A stretch of 55,226 nucleotides of DNA, taken from Capniomyces stellatus (taxonomy: Eukaryota; Kickxellomycota; Harpellomycetes; Harpellales; Legeriomycetaceae). Location: assembly GCA_001661515.1 (NCBI GenBank), contig LUVW01000024.1, positions 442,446 to 497,671 of the forward strand. Direction: 5' to 3'. This document shows, piece by piece, positions 25,001 to 36,076 of the stretch (its first letter is position 1; each line of letters starts with the position of its first letter). A program made the translations under genes and the position numbers. The notes under the pieces are model-generated. The model was not told the origin of the DNA. It searched no databases and saw only the letters and a program-made list of their open reading frames with translations.

Positions 25001-25398
25001 GGGTTTTAAAACTAAAGTTTGTTGAATTTATCAACTAGCTCACGTTTAGCCTGTGGTATCCAGTAAAACAGGCCGATTTTTTATCCTTGAGCAGAAAAAA
25101 AACCATTTCGGAAAATTGTGCTTCGAAACGTTGGTACCAACTTCATTGGAACCGAACCACATGCCGGAATTGCGGCTTTGAAATTTACAGTAATAATAAA
25201 ATGAGCTGGTTTGGGTTTTTACATAAAGTAAGAAATTGGCAAGAAATAAGAGTGAGTGAGAAGAAAGATTTCTTGGAAACAATAACAACTTTTCAATTCC
25301 TTTAACTTCATTTTAGCAACCCCATCAGCAATAGAGCTTGTTATACCAGCACTATACACATTTACATCAAACACATTACAATTCAAATCCGATTAATA
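22082..25398. other. 3.3-kb intergenic stretch
   Basis: AT-rich; contains a TA repeat near 22727-22742 and a poly-A/N block at 23059-23115. A plus-strand open frame at about 25087-25305 has no ATG start and is not recognised. No supported gene. Confidence 0.6.
23059..23115. repeat. poly-A block with one N
   Basis: Two poly-A runs joined by N and a few T (N at 23088), probably an assembly join of uncertain length. Confidence 0.85.
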
Positions 25399-25854
25399 AT
25401 GCCAAAAAGCGACGAAAAAAGGACCAAAGAAGGTAGGTAATGGCGATTCTTGCCAAAAATTTAGAGCATACACATTCTGTTTTTAAAAACAGCTAAAAAC
25501 TGATACTAAATCCTTTGTATGAAAAATATAGCTGACAGGAGGCGTTCCGACTCGATAAGCGACGACGAAAGCTTTGAGGATAAAATGCCTACTGGGTTTC
25601 GAAAAATGTAAATACCTACTCATTTTATTCCTTTCTGCTCAATACTATTCCACCGATTACCTCGTTTTCGGCTGTATTTATTTGGTGCTAAAACTTTTGT
25701 CAGTAAAAGTTATTCAGCTAGAACTTACTTTATACATATATATATATTGTGTTATGGCAGCTGTATAAATATCTTCAAGTCTATTCCGTTTATAAGCAGC
25801 AGCGAGATTAAGCGCAGCACTTCAAAGGGTGGAGGCGGCTATCCAATGGCTTAA
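25399..25854 (+). CDS. tentative small spliced gene, 67 aa, function unknown
   Basis: Exons 25399-25432, 25532-25607 and 25761-25854 join in frame from ATG to TAA. Donors GTAGGT and GTAAAT are good; acceptors are ATAG and GCAG. Intron lengths (99 and 153 bases) are typical of this window. The product is hydrophilic and charged at the N-terminus (Lys/Arg/Asp/Ser, with SDSISDDESFEDK), has a short hydrophobic middle (FKSIPFI), and ends in a Gly4-Tyr-Pro segment. A shorter two-exon form stopping at 25610 would give 37 aa. I do not recognise the family. The support is only the coincidence of frame, splice sites and composition; it could be spurious. Confidence 0.33.
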
Positions 25855-27767
25855 CCAAAGCCAGGAGAATAAAGCGAGAAAGCATCCCTTTCTTTTATCA
25901 TGTTTATTTATTTATCATCAGTTACTTCGCTCGTGTAACCTATTCTGCATTTTTTCCCCCCCTTTAATATCATCGAGTCTTAAAATTTTAAACTGGGTTC
26001 AGCTCAGGCTGGTTGTTTTCCTGTGGAGTTTAATGTAACCCTTATAGAGATAATTTAATGTTTTGTGGCTCATAATATACACCCAGCCAGCAAGTACTGG
26101 TTCTAAGCTGGCCAAGTACGTAACTGGGAACCAAATTCACATAGTCGCATACTGTAATGTATATCAAGCAAATTAGCCTGTACGCAGGACCGGCAACAAT
26201 GCACTTCATGTTGGGTTGGGTTATATAGCCACATGTTAATAAAAAAACATTCTATTTTTGGTTTAACGGGCTGTTAAAAGGCGTATTCATTGTTCTTATT
26301 TTTTTGGGAGGAGGGGAGGGCGAGAGCGCAATTTGACAAGTGGGAAGTGAGCGATTGTTTATTAACTGATTTGCAATCCTTGAAAATTGAAAGAGTACCT
26401 TTTACTTTTCAAAAATAAAGAAAAGGGGGGTGAGTGGATGAGTGGGTGAGTGGGTGATTCTGTTGGTTCTGGGATGGGTCTGATGTGAAGATGCTCTAGT
26501 ACAGTATTGAGAATATATGTACATATATATACTATCTAAACAATATTAAATGGATGCTTTCTAGGCGAATTAGTCATAAATTGAAATGTAAAGAGTAAAA
26601 AAAAAACAAAACAATAAAAAGTGGAAAAAAGGAAAAAGTGGAAAATGGAAAGATTGAAAGGTGAGAAGATTGGAAGGTGGAAAATGGAAAGGTGGAAAAG
26701 TGGTGAGAAGAGAGTATAGTATTCTCACTTAGTTTATTGGCGTACTCACCTCGCATCAATGAAATTTTGAGCATTGAAAAGTGAGAAGTATGAGGAGACC
26801 ACCAATAGTTTTTTAAATCGTAGTGTCTTGATTATTCACGTTGACATTGAGTTTATATAACAATGACGGTGTGAATTTTGTTGGGTTTTTTTTGAGATTG
26901 TTTGTTTAGGGGAGGGGGGTTGATTTGAAAAGTAGAGGAATGATGATTATTTTGAGTTGTAGACATATGAGGGAAAGGAAACTTGCGAATAAAATAAACA
27001 TGCAAGAGGAAGTTTGTATACCAATTGAATAAAAAAAAGAGACAAAAGTATGTTGAGGCAAGCTAAACACACTTCTGCATCTGTAGAGTGCATATTGAAA
27101 TATAATTTGTATTTCCAAAAGCACTACTGACCCAAGTGGAGGAGGGTGGAGGGGGAGGGGAGCTAGTGGTGCTAAAAGGAAAGGGGGAAGGAAGGAAGGA
27201 AACACACTAGTTTTGGGGCTAAAGTTTGGAAAAGCAAGATGTTTGCTGTAACAGAGTGCTGGGATCTTGTTGGTATACTTTGAATTCTTTACGCTAATTA
27301 GTGGGCTTCAATTTGCTAAATCAGGTTTTAAAGTGCATATTTGTTTTGAAAGGAAAAGACAAGAAAAAAAAATAGAACTAATTTTTTTTTTAGTTTAAAG
27401 TAATAACCATTCTTGATATCAATAATAAAAAAAGTAGATGGTATTGTCCTGTCATAGCACACTTATTTATACGCTTGAAGAAAAGTCATAATTAGATGTG
27501 TTTGTTTGGCTATTTCTTTTGCCTTTTGGAAGAAACAAAGAATCATTAAAGTTGCTAGTGAAAATTATAAACTAATAGACAAGTTTGTTGCTGGATTCTT
27601 GAAACAAATATACACATATATATATATATTTGGTTCCATTTACAACAAAGAGCCATAGTGTTCATTTAATAGTTTTTTTTTGAAACGTACCTTCTTTCTT
27701 ATATTGTTCGATTTAAATAGGAAAAAAGCGAAGAAAAAGCGAAGAAAAAGAGTAGCGAAGAAAAAGA
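25855..27767. other. intergenic, no gene seen
   Basis: Contains degenerate G-rich purine repeats (GGTGGAAAA-like units about 26620-26710), a GAGTGGGT repeat near 26430-26455 and a TA run near 27612-27628. The last 60 bases hold GCGAAGAAAAA units immediately before the ERV46 ATG. Confidence 0.65.
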
Positions 27768-29563
27768 ATGGCGAAGAAAAACGGAATGATGTCAAGGCTC
27801 CAGTCTTTTGATGCCTATGCCAAAACCTTGGATGACTTTAGAGTCAAGACATCTGCAGGAGCAATTAGTAAGTGCGAAAACAGCCAAACTTTACATAAAA
27901 CACACCCGTACACACAACAAAAGAGTGAGAGAGACAATGTTGAATTTGGAATTTAAAAAGTAAAGTAACGAGTTGAAAGGTGGGAATAAAGCAGTGATAA
28001 ATAAATAAGGGACGATACAATAAAATGCGGTGTGAATGTGTATTGGCTGTTTAATAGTTACGCTTGTCAGTGTGCTCACAGTAATGATATTGGTGATGAA
28101 CGAGTACTCGTTGTTCAGGAAGGTGGAAATGCTGCCAGAGTTGGTTATCGACAAGGCAAGAATGGAAAAGATGGATATCAACATTGATATCACATTTAGC
28201 AAAGCGCCATGTGTTTGTAAGTTGTGAGGTGGATAGCGGATTGCTAAATGACAACATAAGGTTTAAAGTAGATGCAAAAGTAGCAAGAGCCCTACAAGAA
28301 TTAAGAATAAAATGAAAATGATAATAAACAATAGTGCTAGGATTGGACATGATGGATAATACAGGAGAGCAGCAGATCAATTATTTCCAAAATGTGACCA
28401 AGATAAGACTAAAGCCAGATGGTTCACCAAATGCCAACCCAAAAAGTAAGTGGTATACATGCATATATATAAATGGATATTAGCATTTGCAAGAGGAGGA
28501 GGGAGGAGTAATAAGGGAGGGGGGGGGGGTAGAAGAGAGTGATAAAGTCGAGTTGGTGGTACTAATGTATATGTTTATATGATAGCCTTTGAAACAAAAC
28601 CAAACACTAACGATAAAGGAGAGTTGATAAAAAACTACTGTGGATCTTGCTATGGAGGAGTTCCACCAGCTAGTAACTGCTGTAATACTTGTGAGGAGGT
28701 ACACGAGGCTTACCAAAGACGATCATGGTCATTTACAAGCCCAGATAAAATTGAACAGGTGAGTATAGTTAATATAATAAATAATAATAAATTGGAAATA
28801 ATAAGTGTATATTAAATAAATAATAATTGATAATTAATAAATTGGAAATAATTAATAATATGAAATAAATAATAAATAATAAATAATAAACAATAAATAA
28901 ATAATAAACAATAAATAAATAATAAATAATAAATAGTGCGTCAATGAAAAGTACATTGAAAAAATAAAAGACCAAGAAAACGAAGGTTGTAGAATGGTTG
29001 GGACTGTCCGGATCAACAAGGTTTCAGGCAACTTCCACATCATGGCAGGAGAAACAATCAAAAGAAACAACATGCACGCCCACGTCGTACACTCATACTA
29101 CCCTCAAGCATACGACTTCAGCCACACAATCAACAATCTCTCGTTTGGAGAAACTTTTGAAGGTCAAAGCAACCCTCTTGACGGCACCTCCAAAATCTCC
29201 GAAGTCCAAAAAATCCAATATCAGTACTTCACCAAGGTTGTTGGCACCGAGCTCAGGTACTTGGACGGCCGCGTTCTTCGCTCAAACCAGTATTCTGTAA
29301 CCGAACATGACAACAGTCAAGAAGCCAAAGCCCGTGCTGGCTATGCTCATTTGGGCGACGCAAAAGCCGGTTTCTTTGTTGTCTTTGACATTTCCCCCAT
29401 GAGAATCATCTACAACGAAACTAAACGCTCCTTCTCCTCATTTCTCGCCTCTACTCTTGCTATCATTGGAAGTATTTTTACTGTTGCTGGTCTAGTCGAC
29501 TCTTTTATCTTCCGTGCCGAACGTGCTATTTTAGCTAAACACGAAATGGGAAAATTACATTAG
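27768..29563 (+). CDS. ERV46: ERV46/ERGIC3-type ER-Golgi cargo receptor
   Basis: Five exons: 27768-27867, 28058-28216, 28335-28445, 28586-28758 and 28937-29563; 389 aa (human ERGIC3 is 383). It pairs with Erv41 in COPII vesicles and cycles between ER and Golgi as a retrieval/cargo receptor. N-terminal cytosolic FDAYAKTLDDFRVKTSAGA is followed by a first membrane segment (about 35-52). The lumenal domain includes the Erv46-specific cysteine cluster (CGSCYG then CCNTCEEVHEAYQRR), KVSGNFHIMAGE and HTINNLSFGE. A second membrane helix follows near the C-terminus (IIGSIFTVAGLVDSFIF). The tail lacks a classic KKxx signal. All four acceptors are ATAG. Intron 4 is almost entirely AATAAAT-type repeats. 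The cysteine cluster separates Erv46 from Erv41. Confidence 0.96.
28759..28936. repeat. AATAAAT-type repeats filling ERV46 intron 4
   Basis: The 178-base intron between exons 4 and 5 consists mostly of AATAAATAATAAA units with AATTGG interruptions. Confidence 0.85.
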
Positions 29564-29952
29564 TCTTTTCTTTTCTTTTCTTTTCTCATTTATTTTTTCT
29601 TCTTCAACCCAATAAATCTATATCCAATCTCCAATACTCTTCATTCTTTTCCCTTACTCCATCTCATTCATGTATTTTGTTATGCGTTTATTCGTAATAC
29701 TCGTTAAAAGGCGTCAATTTATTTATTTATATTTATTTTTTTATTTTCAATAACTTAAAACACTATTTGTATAAATCCGTCTACCAGCAAACACTCCCTT
29801 TTCTTTTTGTCTCTGCTTGCTTGCTCAATCTTGTATTCAGCTTTTTCAAATAGTGTTTAAACCAATATTTCTTGAATTCATTTTTTTCTCGCTATACTCT
29901 CGTTCCAAAGCTTGTATAATTAAGAAATTATCCTGCATTTTTAAATACTAGC
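29564..29952. other. convergent 3' space, ERV46 and repeat protein
   Basis: Pyrimidine-rich immediately after ERV46 (TCTTT runs). No gene seen. Confidence 0.75.
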
Positions 29953-31650
29953 CTAGTCCATCTGGCCCATCTGTCCAGCACCTTCCATCTGGTTACCTGG
30001 ATTCATACCTTCATTTGGTCTTATTGGCTCATTGTTATCTGCTGGTGGTGCTCCTGGTGCTCCGTAGTTTTGTGCCCCCATATCCTTGTACGCTGGTGGC
30101 GGTGAGTTGGTTTGGTATGGCCCATTGCATTGTCCACCTGGTCCGTAACCTTGAGTACATGATGCAGTTGGCTCCTCAGTTGGCTCCTCAGTTGGCTCCT
30201 CAGTTGGCTCCTCAGTTGGTTCCTCAGTTGGCTCTACAGTTGGTCCTGTTGACTCTTCGCAACTACAATCAGTTTCTGTTGGTCCACCAGTTGGCTCCTC
30301 AGTTGGCTCCTCAGTTGGCTCCTCAGTTGGCTCAATAGCTGTGTTGTAGTTTCCGTTATCTGTTGTGTTTGGGTAGTTTGAGGTAAGTGTGTGGACTATA
30401 GTTGTACAGATCACCTCTGTGCTATACTCAACTTTCTGTGTTTCAGTAATTGTAACTACTCTCATTTCCGTAACAGTATTCTGCTCTGTTGTTGTTAAAA
30501 CAACGGTCTCAGTAACTGGTGGAAGTGTAACCGAGTTGCACTCTTGAGATGGCATAACAGGGGTGTACTCTTCAGTGGGCTCAATTATTGTGTACACTGT
30601 AGTGATTATTTCGCATTGTGATGGTACCTCAGTAACTGGTGGAATGGTTTCTGTAGGGTAAACTGGTGGTGGAACTTCTGTTGATGGCTCAACGGTAGGA
30701 TAGACTGGTGGTGGTGGAACCTCTGTTGATGGCTCAGCGGATGAGTAGACTGGTGGTGGTACGACCTCTGTTGATGACTCAACAGTAGGGTAGACTGGTG
30801 GTGGTGGAACCTCTGTTGATGGCTCGGCGGATGAGTAGACTGGTGGTGGTGGAACTTCTGTGGATGGCTCAGCGGTAGGGTAGACCGGTGGTGGTGGAAC
30901 CTCTGTGGATGGCTCAACTTCTTCTGTAGTCGTACATTCAGTGGTCTCGATTTCAGTAGATGGCTCGGCGGATGAGTAGACTGGTGGTGGTGGAACCTCT
31001 GTGGATGGCTCAGCAGTAGGGTAGACTGGTGGTGGTGGAACCTCTGTTGATGGCTCGGCGGATGAGTAGACTGGTGGTGGTGGAACTTCTGTGGATGGCT
31101 CAGCGGTAGGGTAGACCGGTGGTGGTGGAACCTCTGTGGATGGCTCAACTTCTTCTGTAGTCGTACATTCAGTGGTCTCGATTTCAGTAGTTGACTCTTC
31201 AGTTGGCTCGGTCTCATTTATGGTAATGGTTTCGCACTCAGTGGTCAACTCTTCAGATGGTCCGGTTTCATTGGTAGTGGTTGTGCACTCGGATGTGGAT
31301 TCATCAGTTGGCCCGGTCTCATTTGTGGTGATGGTCTCACACTCAGTGGTCGACTCGTCAGATGGCCCGGTTTCATTGGTAGTGGTTGTGCACTCGGATG
31401 TGGATTCATCAGTTGGTTCAGTCTCGTTGTCAGAGCTTGTCATGTAGCCGCCTGCGCCAGGATTGTACTTGGAGATGTACTTTGCCTTCAGGTAGGTTGA
31501 GATGGCTTGGTACTTGTTATCAGGAGCATACATGTCTTGGGCTGGTCCCTGCGCCTCTGGGTGGTTGTGGGGTTCGTTATTCCCGTGACCTTCATGTGCC
31601 AAAACACCTAAAACTCCGGATGCTAAACAGACTATAATTGTTTGTCTCAT
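29953..31650 (-). CDS. secreted Pro/Thr/Glu-rich repeat protein (mucin or cell-wall-like)
   Basis: A single-exon 565-aa protein. A signal peptide (about 1-18) is followed by a His-rich start (HEGHGNNEPHNHPE). A Thr/Glu/Ser-rich region with scattered Cys (ESTSECTTTTNETG units) comes next, then ten copies of a PSTEVPPPPVY-type repeat, a Thr/Val-rich spacer (TETVVLTTTEQNTVTEMRV), and two blocks of EPTE repeats. The tail is Gly/Pro/Gln-rich (GAPGAPPADNN ... GQMGQMD). No GPI-anchor hydrophobic tail is visible, so it is probably secreted or trapped in the wall. High Thr/Ser suggests heavy O-mannosylation. A 77-residue block is tandemly duplicated. Function is unknown; adhesin or wall spacer is an inference from composition only. 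Confidence 0.9.
   Translation of the reverse strand: MRQTIIVCLASGVLGVLAHEGHGNNEPHNHPEAQGPAQDMYAPDNKYQAISTYLKAKYISKYNPGAGGYMTSSDNETEPTDESTSECTTTTNETGPSDESTTECETITTNETGPTDESTSECTTTTNETGPSEELTTECETITINETEPTEESTTEIETTECTTTEEVEPSTEVPPPPVYPTAEPSTEVPPPPVYSSAEPSTEVPPPPVYPTAEPSTEVPPPPVYSSAEPSTEIETTECTTTEEVEPSTEVPPPPVYPTAEPSTEVPPPPVYSSAEPSTEVPPPPVYPTVESSTEVVPPPVYSSAEPSTEVPPPPVYPTVEPSTEVPPPVYPTETIPPVTEVPSQCEIITTVYTIIEPTEEYTPVMPSQECNSVTLPPVTETVVLTTTEQNTVTEMRVVTITETQKVEYSTEVICTTIVHTLTSNYPNTTDNGNYNTAIEPTEEPTEEPTEEPTGGPTETDCSCEESTGPTVEPTEEPTEEPTEEPTEEPTEEPTASCTQGYGPGGQCNGPYQTNSPPPAYKDMGAQNYGAPGAPPADNNEPIRPNEGMNPGNQMEGAGQMGQMD
30729..31190. repeat. 231-bp tandem segmental duplication in the repeat protein
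   Basis: The marker GGCTCAACTTCTTCTGTAGT occurs at 30911 and again at 31142, exactly 231 bases (77 codons) apart. Sequence to its left and right also matches with few differences. The unit therefore spans several of the 15-residue repeats and duplicated as a block. Confidence 0.8.
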
Positions 31651-34332
31651 AATTTTGTTGCGTTTGTTGAGAGGGTTTAATTCGTAAACTATTGGTAACT
31701 TTGTTACAACTGATGGTTTTTTTTACTTTAGTTCGTATATATTTCTTAAGGCACTTTCAAAGTACTCTGTAATAATCAGTGAAATAAATTTATGAATTGG
31801 AAAAGAGTAGTGTTTTAGGAGGGGGAGAAACTTTAAAGTCTTAATTCTTGCGTTTTTTTTGAAAGATATTACTTACTAACTTTATTTATATACTTTTTCA
31901 GTATATTGTCATTTTTTTTGTCGTTAATCCTAATACTGCTACCATTGGCAAGTATAAACTTTATATTTTTCTAACGCATATCAGCTTACAACTATCTTTA
32001 CAACACAGCACAGCACAACCCAGCACAATAAAATACAATACAATACAATACATCACAGCACAGCAAAGCACAACTCAACACAATACAGTTCAATGCAATG
32101 CAATCATGTTATATCGCATCATTTAATTTAACTTAATTTTAAATTATATCGTATCGTGTATTTCGCCTTACTTTTACCTAACACCCAGCTCTTAAATGTT
32201 CAGGTATATAGAGGAAATGCTGAGTTTTAGTTGTATTGTTGCCAAAACATCGCAGTCTAATAGCCAGACCGCTTATCAACCGCTATTTACCGCAATTGTT
32301 GCTTTCTATTAAGGGCATTTATAATCGATAATGCTTGCAAGCTAGCATCTCCAAATTTAAATTGAAATACGTGCATTTTAGAACAAACTATTTGGGACTT
32401 TGTAAAGCAAATACTTGTTATCCGTACTTTGAGTCCAATCCACCAAGGGGATAAAAGGATAAAAGGTAAAATGTATAAAAGAAAAGGAAAATTAGCACAA
32501 AGCAAAGGAGCCAAGTAGGTAGATTATTGCAAGAATTACTATGTTAAAGCCAAAGCCAAGCCAATCATTACAAAGCGCCAACGAAAATCAATAATCAAGT
32601 ACTGGAATTTCTCGTTTCCTTTGTCTTCATTGTTGTGAATAAAACAAAACATGCTGCAGAATTAGCAGCTATTATGAACTAGCATTACGCCACGTTTGAC
32701 CAGAAGTGCTGGTGATTATCCTACCCCCACACACTTTCTAAATCTTCAGGTTCATTTTTCTGTTTTGTTTTTTTTTGGCTTTGTTTTGTTTATTCTTCTT
32801 CCGAGCTTATATTATTATACTATACCCTTTTCCTGTTATATTCTGGCGTTCTGCTGAATCTTAATGATTTACATTCCAAGACTGCTAGCAAATTAAGCAT
32901 TTTCAAAGAGTTGTGCTTGTGAGTACATGCTAAAAGGCAACTTATACTAAGAGTTTAAAGCAGAGCAAAGTGTAATGGATAATACACCATGTTTGCAGAG
33001 AGCCAAAAGCCCAATTTTGGTCTGTAACTATAGTGTCATCAATTGTTGGCATTCTAATGTTTATATATTAAATTATCAAACTTTCAATTGTTAAAGCTCA
33101 CTAATTCAATGCGCTCAAACGCTGCCGGTAAAAAGATAAATGGGTTTGTTCAAATAAAGTCTATGATGGATAATAAGAATAAAAGTACACTTTGCACTTG
33201 GGCACAGATTCCACAAATTTTAACATTACCCGTTTCCCTTTTTCTCACGTTTTGTTTTAAACATATATACATGCATACATACATACATTATTGCTATTTT
33301 ATTTATATATTTTTTGGGTTACAAATCACTTTTAGCCAACTTGGGCAACTCGCTTTGCATACAAACGATTTGTTTAAAGGGAATAATCAATTGCTCGTGT
33401 AAATTGGTTGGGATACCCGTTTATGCCGTTTATATAACGGGAATTTCTTTGTTGTGCCCCATTGTTAGTTAAAGTAACTTGAGTTTAACAAACTCTTGGG
33501 AAAAACAAAATGTTGTTATCTGCATTTAGTATGGCCAATCCGAGCCAATTGTACCCCAATGCACCAGTTTAGACGCAAACACATTTGAGTCCGCTTTTGT
33601 GTCAGCATATACTCGTACGAGTTATATATAGTTTAAGCGAGTTTGTAATAAACGCCAAGCTGCTCTAACAAAACGAATTTAGTAAAGGCAGAAAATGAAA
33701 ATCCGGTTCACCAGAGTCATGAATCAACAAAGCATTTTCTACACTTGCAACTTGTAAGCAGGACTAATACCATTGCTAAAGACAAGCAAGCAGATAATAA
33801 ATAATATTAGCAGGGTAATTTACAACAAAGAAATTGGGGCGATCAACGATTGCGTTTGAAAATCAAAACTTTGGAGTTTGATAAATACAACAATGGCAAT
33901 AGGTGGGGGGAGGGGGGGGTTGGCATCAATCATAACTTGATTCAGTCAAGTGTAAACAAGCACAATTAACCGGTATTCGTATAGTCAGCATTTGTCCGGC
34001 TAGACTATCACATCTATTATATCCACACTGGTAGGGAAAGAATGTAAGCAGTAAACATAACCAACAATATAGCAACGGGGCAACTAGTCGGCGAAGCTAA
34101 GACACAAGGTGCTGCATCAAGCTAGTAACACCGAATGGTCAGGTTAGTTGAATCTACAGCCGATTCGAAGCAAATAATGACGATTGAGGCAATAATGAAA
34201 CAACATCCGAGTTGACATTCTGAAAAGTGAATTGGTCGGTTTTAAAGAATAAATAAAAGTAAATGAAAAAAAGAATAAATAAAAGCAAAGTAAAAAAAAA
34301 AAAGAAAGCGCACAGAATGAAGGGAAAACAGC
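31651..34332. other. 2.7-kb intergenic stretch
   Basis: A short degenerate repeat of CACAGCA, AATACAATAC and CAATGCAATG units lies at about 32000-32105. The end near 34230-34320 is A/G-rich (AAATAAAAG), the pyrimidine-rich 3' flank of the minus-strand SDR gene. No gene recognised. Confidence 0.65.
31883..31892 (-). promoter_or_regulatory. possible TATA box of the repeat-protein gene
   Basis: TATATAAATA on the minus strand, 233 bases upstream of the ATG at 31650. Weak: the DNA is AT-rich throughout. Confidence 0.25.
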
Positions 34333-35412
34333 TTAAACCAACGATCTTGACATTGCAGTCCACTCAGCAGTGCGATCCCACAGCTGCAGACACTTTTCTT
34401 TATCGTTCGCCCAGTAGCCGGGAGTAGCTATTTTGCAGTCTGCGTAGTACAGACCAGTCTGGTAGGCAATCGAAGGCTCGGTTGCACAGTATAGTGAAGT
34501 TGTGGCGCCTGATTCAGGAGTCTGGCTGACCTTCTTGATCAGATTCTGGACAAATGTAGGGAATCCGTTCCAGAAGTTGGAGAAAGTTGTGCCTGGATGG
34601 ACGACGTAGATGTGGATTGGACCTGATAATGGGCCGCTTGTAGATTTGTTAGTTTCAGCCTTTACCTTTCTCATGGGCGATTTAAGGGCGTTTTCAAGTC
34701 TTCTGGAGAGCTCGCGGGCAAACATCAGGACAGCCAGCTTGGACTCGCCGTATCTCAACGAGAAGAAACCGCCGCCTGAGGTAGTAAGGTACTTTTCGTC
34801 CAAGGGTACTCCCAGTGTAAACACGTGGGCTGAGGAGCTGACAAAGATGATTCTGGCTGGGTCATACGATGCATCCTGTACCTTTAAATCCTGGCTCTCA
34901 AACGACACCGACTTATTATCAGTCAGATTCAAGCTCTCATCGCCACCAGATACCTGTGGTCTCCAGGGCGTGACGTAGTCTAGCAGCATCCTAGTAAGCA
35001 TTGTGGTTCCGACGTAGTTAATTCCCCAGCACATTTCCCAGCCGTCTTTAGTTTTCCCCGGAATCCCTGGAATCCCTGCGTTATTGATTAAAATGTGGAT
35101 GCGCGTGTCTGCTCTTTTGTCCCAGTTATCCGCAAATTCACGAATGCTGACTTGGGAGCCCAGATCCAACGGAATGTACTCCAGCAGGGTTTTAGGGCAG
35201 CCGATTGAATTAACTATATCCTCGATTGCTGCCTCAAAAACGTGCTCTGGATCGTTTCCAGCAAGAATCACATGTGCACCTAGGGCCGCCAAAGTTTTGG
35301 CCGTTTCGAATCCGATACCACGGCTTGAGCCCGTCACTAGTGCTATTTTACCGTCTTGTCTGTGCGTTGGAACCCATGTGTTTTCTTCAGTTATAAAAGG
35401 TGGAAACCCCAT
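34333..35412 (-). CDS. short-chain dehydrogenase/reductase (retinol-dehydrogenase/WWOX-like)
   Basis: Intronless, 359 aa from the ATG at 35412; the frame stays open to a TTG at 35439 but fungi would use the ATG. A Rossmann fold is evident: cofactor motif TGSSRGIG (27-34), then NNAG (110-113), catalytic Ser about 193 in FVSSSAHV, and the Tyr221-x3-Lys225 pair in RYGESKLA. After TGSSRG comes LAGNDP rather than an Arg-rich NADP signature, so the cofactor is not clear. An insertion of about 30 residues precedes ARIIFVSS. The general layout resembles classical SDRs acting on lipid or retinol-like alcohols. Substrate unknown. No membrane segment or targeting signal stands out. It has more G+C than its flanks and no introns, unlike the housekeeping genes here. 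Confidence 0.92.
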   Translation of the reverse strand: MGFPPFITEENTWVPTHRQDGKIALVTGSSRGIGFETAKTLAALGAHVILAGNDPEHVFEAAIEDIVNSIGCPKTLLEYIPLDLGSQVSIREFADNWDKRADTRIHILINNAGIPGIPGKTKDGWEMCWGINYVGTTMLTRMLLDYVTPWRPQVSGGDESLNLTDNKSVSFESQDLKVQDASYDPARIIFVSSSAHVFTLGVPLDEKYLTTSGGGFFSLRYGESKLAVLMFARELSRRLENALKSPMRKVKAETNKSTSGPLSGPIHIYVVHPGTTFSNFWNGFPTFVQNLIKKVSQTPESGATTSLYCATEPSIAYQTGLYYADCKIATPGYWANDKEKCLQLWDRTAEWTAMSRSLV

Positions 35413-36076
35413 TTCAAGTAAATGTGTGTTTGTTGGCAAAAATAGTCAAGCTGGCAAACCTGTTGTTTTGTTTCTTTATTTTCTTGTGGTGAATTAGTGC
35501 TGAAGGTTTAGGATTTAATAGTGGATAATCGAGTCGAGTATTATCTAATTAGCTTGTAAAGGTTTATCTTGTTTGGTGCTAATTTAGTTGGAAAAAAAAA
35601 AGCTTGATTTCATCAATTGTTTTCATCAATTTACTTGGATCACACTTTTACTTTAGATTGGTCAAGAGAGATGATTACTTTTGCAAATCCCCAATCCAGC
35701 CTGTTATTGGCCAAACTAGTTTGTTTATCGAATCAAAATACCACAATATTTTGCCAAATAGAATTAAGCCAATGGGCTGGGTTGGTTAAAAAATGTAGGT
35801 TTAACTTTTCCTTTCCCCCCCTCTCCCCTCCAACTATACCACCAAACAGGCTGGAGTTTATACAAGGCAAATAAATAAAAAGTTCGCGTTACACAGCTTG
35901 GCCAATTCAATGTTCTTGGATGAATGTGACTTTCTTGTACGATTCCTGGCCTTTGAGGCGGGTTTGGTTTGTTTTGATTTGGTTTAGAGTGTGTTTATTT
36001 TTGTTTTTCCTTTATAAATATATACAAAGCAAACACTATAGTGATATAAGTTATAAATAGACAAGCTTGATTTTAT
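35413..36076. other. intergenic between SDR and SRPBCC genes
   Basis: AT-rich promoter-type space for the minus-strand SDR gene and 3' flank of the SRPBCC gene. No gene seen. Confidence 0.7.

Noticed and set aside
35413..35439. Nine-residue N-terminal extension of the SDR from TTG
   Set aside because: The ATG at 35412 is in frame and adequate; TTG initiation is unlikely here.
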